Positions 6,556-8,872 of a stretch of DNA of 8,872 nt are shown piece after piece. The stretch is taken from the NCBI GenBank assembly GCA_002405995.1, contig DHMW01000033.1, positions 268 to 9,139 on the forward strand. Direction: 5' to 3'. This stretch comes from Oscillospiraceae bacterium UBA4632 (GTDB lineage: Bacteria; Bacillota; Clostridia; Oscillospirales; Oscillospiraceae). The translations under genes were made by a program, and so were the position numbers. Position 1 is the stretch's first letter. Each line of letters opens with the position of its first letter. Under the pieces are notes generated by a model, which saw only the letters and a program-made list of their open reading frames with translations, was not told where the DNA came from and ran no database searches.

Positions 6556-6770
6556 ACATAAAGCGAAGCCCTTCGGCCGTCTGCGGCAGTGGGGCGGAGG
6601 AGGCGCGGACCTCTTTAACAAGTTGCACAAATGGGGGATGAGGTCTGACAGGATCCGTCATTTTTCGACACAAGTGGTGCGTGTATCCCATGATTCCAGA
6701 TGTGGTGAAGCAAAACGCAAGACCGCACCATATCTTGTTTGTTTTCACCGGCTCGCCGGCTTGTTTCAAC

Positions 6771-6798
6771 AGTTTACATAATATGATTTACATAACAT
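6771..6798 (-). other. Candidate dif-like Xer recombination site
   Basis: The 28 bases have the 11-6-11 layout of dif sites. The left arm AGTTTACATAA (6771-6781), read on the minus strand, is TTATGTAAACT, which from memory is the XerD-binding arm of B. subtilis dif. A 6-base centre TATGAT (6782-6787) follows, then an arm TTACATAACAT (6788-6798) that matches the inverted complement of the first at 7 of 11 positions. The XerC-type arm is poorly conserved against B. subtilis and E. coli dif, and the genes do not switch strand here as they often do at a terminus. It may be an atypical dif, a relic of a Xer-integrated element, or chance in AT-rich DNA. Confidence 0.35.
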
Positions 6799-6808
6799 TT
6801 TGACATAA
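6773..6808 (+). repeat. Three short direct repeats TTTACATAA / TTTACATAA / TTGACATAA
   Basis: Nine-base units start at 6773, 6787 and 6800; the first two are identical and the third differs at one base. Start-to-start distances are 14 and 13 bases. The first two units overlap the dif-like arms, and the third lies just beyond. The arrangement suggests repeated binding sites for one protein, possibly the Xer recombinase or a regulator, but local AT-richness makes short repeats easier to find. Confidence 0.5.
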
Positions 6809-6840
6809 TCGACAAAATTGGAAAAAATAGGCAATTTCGC

Positions 6841-6869
6841 TTGCGAAACCGATGCAAAAGTCCTATATT
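6841..6869 (+). promoter_or_regulatory. Probable promoter of spoIIM-like/xerD operon
   Basis: TTGCGA (6841-6846) and TATATT (6864-6869) are 17 bases apart, predicting a start near 6876 and a leader of about 65 nt. A perfect 14-base palindrome, TTTCGC then TTGCGAAA (6835-6848), covers the -35 element and could be an operator. A second -35-like TTGACA at 6800-6805 lacks a good -10. Confidence 0.5.
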
Positions 6870-6940
6870 TATAAATGCGCTCGGTTTCCGGTCCTGCGCA
6901 GCTGCGGTTGCCTCTGTTTTCCCAAAAAGGGGTGACGTAT

Positions 6941-7573
6941 TTGTTTGACCGGCCGATCCGAAGTAGGCGCCGCGGTATATTGCCGCAGCGTGTCCCGCTG
7001 CCGGCGCTGGTCCTGTCAGCGTGTATCGTGCTGGGCGTGCTGTGCGGCTATGCGCTTGCAGCGAGCGCGCTTTCGCGCACCGGCGATGAGCTGAGGCGTT
7101 ATTTTACTTCCTATCTTGCGCTCGGCGCGCAGCGCTCCTTCAGCGCACAGACGCTGGGAGAAACGCTTGCCTGCTATTTCCGCGCGCCGCTGATCGTCTT
7201 TCTGCTGGGCTTTGCGTCCATTGGCGCGCTGCTGGTGCCGCTCGTGTGTGCGTTTCAGGGATTTTTGCTTTCGTTCTCGCTGTTCTGCTTCGCAGGCACA
7301 CTGGGGCAGGGGAGCTTTCCTCTTCTGCTGGCGCTGTTCGGTATCCGTCTTGCCGTGGTCCTGCCATGCACGCTTGCGCTCGGCGCGGCGGCGATGGGAA
7401 CGTCGCGCGCGCTGCTGGTCCTGTCGCTCGGCGGCGGGGGTCGGGGGCGTCCGGCAGTCGGCTGCGGCAGCGCGTATTGGTACCGTTTCGGCATTTGTTG
7501 TGTGTGTTTATTTCTCGGCTCCGCGGCGGAGCTATGGCTTGCGCCGCAGTTTTTGCAGCTGGCGGCCGGCTGA
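6941..7573 (+). CDS. spoIIM: Stage II sporulation protein M-like membrane protein
   Basis: Likely SpoIIM family: in B. subtilis, SpoIIM is the membrane scaffold that holds SpoIID and SpoIIP during forespore engulfment. From the TTG at 6941 the protein has 210 aa (B. subtilis SpoIIM 214) with about five hydrophobic segments (21-43, 82-103, 104-125, 127-155, 183-205) and a basic N-terminus (RPIRSRRR). TTG is chosen because AGGGGTGA (6928-6935), close to the full anti-Shine-Dalgarno match, lies 5 bases upstream. The ATG at 6875 has no ribosome site and falls at the predicted transcription start. The sequence GFASIGALLVPLVCAFQGFLLSFS is SpoIIM-like, but similarity to the Bacillus protein is loose; the adjacent xerD (spoIIM and xerD lie close together in B. 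subtilis) is the stronger argument. A glycine-rich cytosolic or loop stretch (164-170) interrupts the last two helices. xerD follows after 26 bases. Confidence 0.7.
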   Translation: MFDRPIRSRRRGILPQRVPLPALVLSACIVLGVLCGYALAASALSRTGDELRRYFTSYLALGAQRSFSAQTLGETLACYFRAPLIVFLLGFASIGALLVPLVCAFQGFLLSFSLFCFAGTLGQGSFPLLLALFGIRLAVVLPCTLALGAAAMGTSRALLVLSLGGGGRGRPAVGCGSAYWYRFGICCVCLFLGSAAELWLAPQFLQLAAG

Positions 7574-7599
7574 ATCGATTCTGGGAGGGAGGGGTCTCC

Positions 7600-8484
7600 A
7601 TGGCGGAGCTTTTATCGCTGTATGAAGCATATCTGTCCAGCGAAAAGCATGCCTCGCAGAATACCCTCAGCTCCTACATGCGCGATCTGCACCAGTTCGC
7701 CGCGTACCTCGGCGAGCACGGCGGCACGGCGCTTGCGGATGTCTCGCAGGAGATCATCGGCGATTACGTAGCTTGGATGGGCGGCAAGGGAAAATCTGCC
7801 GCCACGATCACGCGCTCGATCGCCTCGATCAAGTCGTTCTATGCCTACCTTCAGGCAAACGGCAGGGTGCGGGTCAACCCTGCGAAGGGCGTTGCAGCAA
7901 TGAAGGTGGAGCACAAGTTTCCCGAGATCCTCACCGGCAAGGAGGTCGAGCTTTTTCTCGACCAGCCCCAGTGCGTGGACGCCAAGGGCTACCGCGACCA
8001 TGCGATGCTCGAGCTTCTGTATGCCACCGGCATCCGCGTGTCCGAGCTGATCTCCCTTGATGAGGGTGACATCAGTCTCAGCGCAGGCTTTATCCGCGCG
8101 CGCAGCAAGGGCAAGGAGCGCGTGATCCCGCTTTATCCTGCCGCAGTCAGGGCGCTGTCCGTCTACCTCAAGGAGATCCGCCCGCAGCTGCTTGCCGATC
8201 CGGAGGAAACGGCGCTTTTTGTCAACATGAACGGCGAGCGCATGAGCCGGCAGGGTTTCTGGAAGATCGTCAAGCACTACCAGGAGACCGCCGGTATCTC
8301 GAAGGACATCACGCCGCACACGCTGCGCCACTCCTTTGCCGTGCACCTGCTGGAAAACGGCGCGGATCTGCGCTCCATTCAGGAAATGCTCGGGCATGCC
8401 GATATCTCCTCCACGCAGATTTACACCCACGTGGTGAAGCGGCACCTCAAGGACGTTTATCAGAAGGCGCACCCGCGGGCGTAA
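7600..8484 (+). CDS. xerD: Site-specific tyrosine recombinase XerD
   Basis: Tyrosine recombinase that, with a XerC partner, resolves chromosome dimers at dif. The protein is 294 aa, normal length, with an N-terminal SAM-like core-binding domain (about 1-90) and a C-terminal catalytic domain. All catalytic residues are present: R146 in ATGIRVSEL, K170 in RSKGKERVIPL, H240 and R243 in HTLRHSFA, H266 in LGHADIS, and nucleophile Y275 in TQIYTHV. The ATG at 7600 is chosen for the purine-rich GGGAGGGAGGGG (7583-7594) just upstream and the normal XerD N-terminus; the frame stays open further upstream but only as a shadow over the spoIIM-like gene. XerD rather than XerC is inferred from the spoIIM neighbour and overall sequence. 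Probably co-transcribed with the upstream gene. Confidence 0.93.
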   Translation: MAELLSLYEAYLSSEKHASQNTLSSYMRDLHQFAAYLGEHGGTALADVSQEIIGDYVAWMGGKGKSAATITRSIASIKSFYAYLQANGRVRVNPAKGVAAMKVEHKFPEILTGKEVELFLDQPQCVDAKGYRDHAMLELLYATGIRVSELISLDEGDISLSAGFIRARSKGKERVIPLYPAAVRALSVYLKEIRPQLLADPEETALFVNMNGERMSRQGFWKIVKHYQETAGISKDITPHTLRHSFAVHLLENGADLRSIQEMLGHADISSTQIYTHVVKRHLKDVYQKAHPRA

Positions 8485-8501
8485 GCGTATATTGACGACA
8501 C

Positions 8502-8534
8502 AGGACCGTCCTCTGGCAGGGGACGGTCCTTTCT
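8502..8534 (+). terminator. Hairpin terminator after xerD, possibly a REP-like palindrome
   Basis: AGGACCGTCC (8502-8511) pairs perfectly with GGACGGTCCT (8521-8530); two more pairs (one G-U) leave a 5-base loop. TTTCT follows, a short and interrupted T run, so termination may be moderate. It lies 17 bases past the xerD stop. The GGACGGTCC core surrounded by ACACAGG resembles palindromes I recall as dispersed in clostridial genomes, so it may be one copy of a repeat family. Confidence 0.65.
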
Positions 8535-8559
8535 GCTGCCGGAGCGCTGACATTTCCCG

Positions 8560-8588
8560 TTGCATTTCGGACAGATGTTTGATATAAT
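8560..8588 (+). promoter_or_regulatory. Sigma-A-type promoter of ruvC
   Basis: TTGCAT (8560-8565) and a perfect TATAAT (8583-8588) are 17 bases apart. The predicted start, about 8595, gives a leader of some 24 nt. No LexA-type box (CGAACN4GTTCG-like) is seen overlapping it. Confidence 0.75.
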
Positions 8589-8618
8589 TCATCAATAGTA
8601 TCGTGGGGGGTGATGCGC

Positions 8619-8872
8619 ATGCGGATACTTGGCATCGATCCCGGCATTGCCATCGTTGGCTTTGGCCTGATCGAGGCGGAGCGCGGGCAGACGCGGCTTT
8701 TGAATTACGGCGCGATCACCACGCCCGCGGGACTGCCGCTGGCGCGCCGCCTTGTGCAGATCGAGCAGGACATGGGGGAACTCATCGCGCAGCTGAAGCC
8801 CGACGCCATCGCCGTCGAGGAGCTGTTCTTTTCGAACAACATCACGACCGGCATCGCCGTGGCGCACGGCCG
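8619..8872 (+). CDS. ruvC: Crossover junction endodeoxyribonuclease RuvC, 5' part
   Basis: Holliday junction resolvase that works with the RuvAB branch-migration motor in recombinational repair. Only the first 84 codons (and two bases of the next) are in the window; the family is about 160-190 aa. The start of the RNase H-like fold is clear: RILGIDPGIAIVGFGLIE with catalytic D7, and IAVEELFFSNNITTGIAVAHG with catalytic E67 (E66 in E. coli). Two in-frame ATGs exist, at 8613 and 8619. The second is preferred because the G6 ribosome site (8605-8610) is 8 bases away, against 2 for the first, and because it gives the usual MRILGIDPG start. The gene has its own promoter and follows the xerD terminator. 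The likely partners ruvA and ruvB would be beyond the right edge. Confidence 0.96.
   Translation, partial: MRILGIDPGIAIVGFGLIEAERGQTRLLNYGAITTPAGLPLARRLVQIEQDMGELIAQLKPDAIAVEELFFSNNITTGIAVAHG

Larger units (their letters stand above)
6556..6940. other. Long intergenic region without a recognisable gene
   Basis: No convincing protein or known RNA gene is visible. The left part (6556-6760) is GC-rich and full of potential stems: CGGACCTC (6606-6613) with GAGGTCTG (6640-6647, one G-U), a small hairpin 6646-6660 followed by TTTTT (6661-6665) that could end the upstream membrane protein transcript, and AGATGTGGTG (6698-6707) with CACCATATCT (6726-6735, one G-U), followed by a T-rich stretch. The right part (6765-6875) is sharply AT-rich. 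It contains a dif-like sequence, a third related repeat and a promoter-like pair before the spoIIM-like gene. I looked for the small cysteine-rich SCIFF peptide often found near TIGR04086 genes and did not see it. Confidence 0.6.

Noticed and set aside
6675..6735. Cyclic-di-GMP (GEMM-type) riboswitch, prompted by ACGCAAGAC at 6715-6723
   Set aside because: The rest of the conserved core (CACGCACAGGGCAAACC-type first half and receptor) is missing.
6413..6769. Minus-strand frame of 118 codons over the end of the membrane protein gene and the intergenic region
   Set aside because: It overlaps a better-supported gene, reads as low-information sequence and has no recognisable domain. I considered a decayed repeat or gene remnant but cannot support it.
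6533..6781. Plus-strand frame of 82 codons after the membrane protein gene, checked as a possible SCIFF-like small peptide
   Set aside because: Only three cysteines, no SCIFF pattern, no good ribosome site, and it overlaps the upstream gene's end in another frame.
7246..7599. Upstream extension of the xerD reading frame
   Set aside because: It overlaps the spoIIM-like gene out of frame; the start at 7600 has a ribosome site and gives the normal XerD length.

Overview
The window is a stretch of chromosome from a GC-rich, spore-forming Firmicute, most likely class Clostridia in the Oscillospiraceae/Ruminococcaceae range. The evidence is the sporulation-type genes (a SpoIID/LytB-domain protein and a SpoIIM-like membrane protein), the Gram-positive gene order queA-tgt-yajC and spoIIM-xerD, strong Shine-Dalgarno sites, TTGNNN-17-TATAAT promoters, and codon third positions rich in G and C. 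The lineage is inferred from these features and not from a database search. There is no phage, transposase, CRISPR or tRNA/rRNA gene.

Layout. 1-732: 3' part of tyrS (tyrosyl-tRNA synthetase), ending at a hairpin terminator that it shares with the convergent gene. 778-1665 (minus): dapA, first committed step of diaminopimelate/lysine synthesis. 1666-1830: divergent spacer with a consensus sigma-A-type promoter reading right and a perfect 10-bp hairpin in the dapA leader. 1831-5580: tightly spaced operon of a secreted SpoIID/LytB-domain peptidoglycan enzyme, queA and tgt (queuosine modification of tRNA). 5597-6137: yajC (Sec translocase accessory protein) with its own promoter and a strong intrinsic terminator. 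6139-6555: small four-helix membrane protein of the TIGR04086 type, whose ribosome binding site is built from the 3' arm of the yajC terminator. 6556-6940: noncoding and locally AT-rich, with competing hairpins and a dif-like Xer site. 6941-8484: spoIIM-like gene and xerD, probably one operon. 8502-8534: hairpin terminator or REP-like palindrome. 8560 to the end: promoter and 5' part of ruvC (Holliday junction resolvase).

How the genes relate. Most are housekeeping genes: translation (tyrS), cell wall precursor/lysine (dapA), tRNA modification (queA, tgt), protein export (yajC) and recombination/chromosome resolution (xerD, ruvC). The SpoIID-like and SpoIIM-like proteins resemble two of the three components of the DMP engulfment machine (SpoIID, SpoIIM, SpoIIP); SpoIIP is not in the window.

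The least ordinary signals are in noncoding DNA. The first is a 28-bp dif-like sequence (11-6-11 layout) with an arm that, from memory, equals the Bacillus subtilis dif XerD arm, about 0.8 kb upstream of xerD and flanked by a third arm-like repeat. The second is the overlap of the yajC terminator with the next gene's translation start. I found no convincing evidence of a wholly new multi-gene system.
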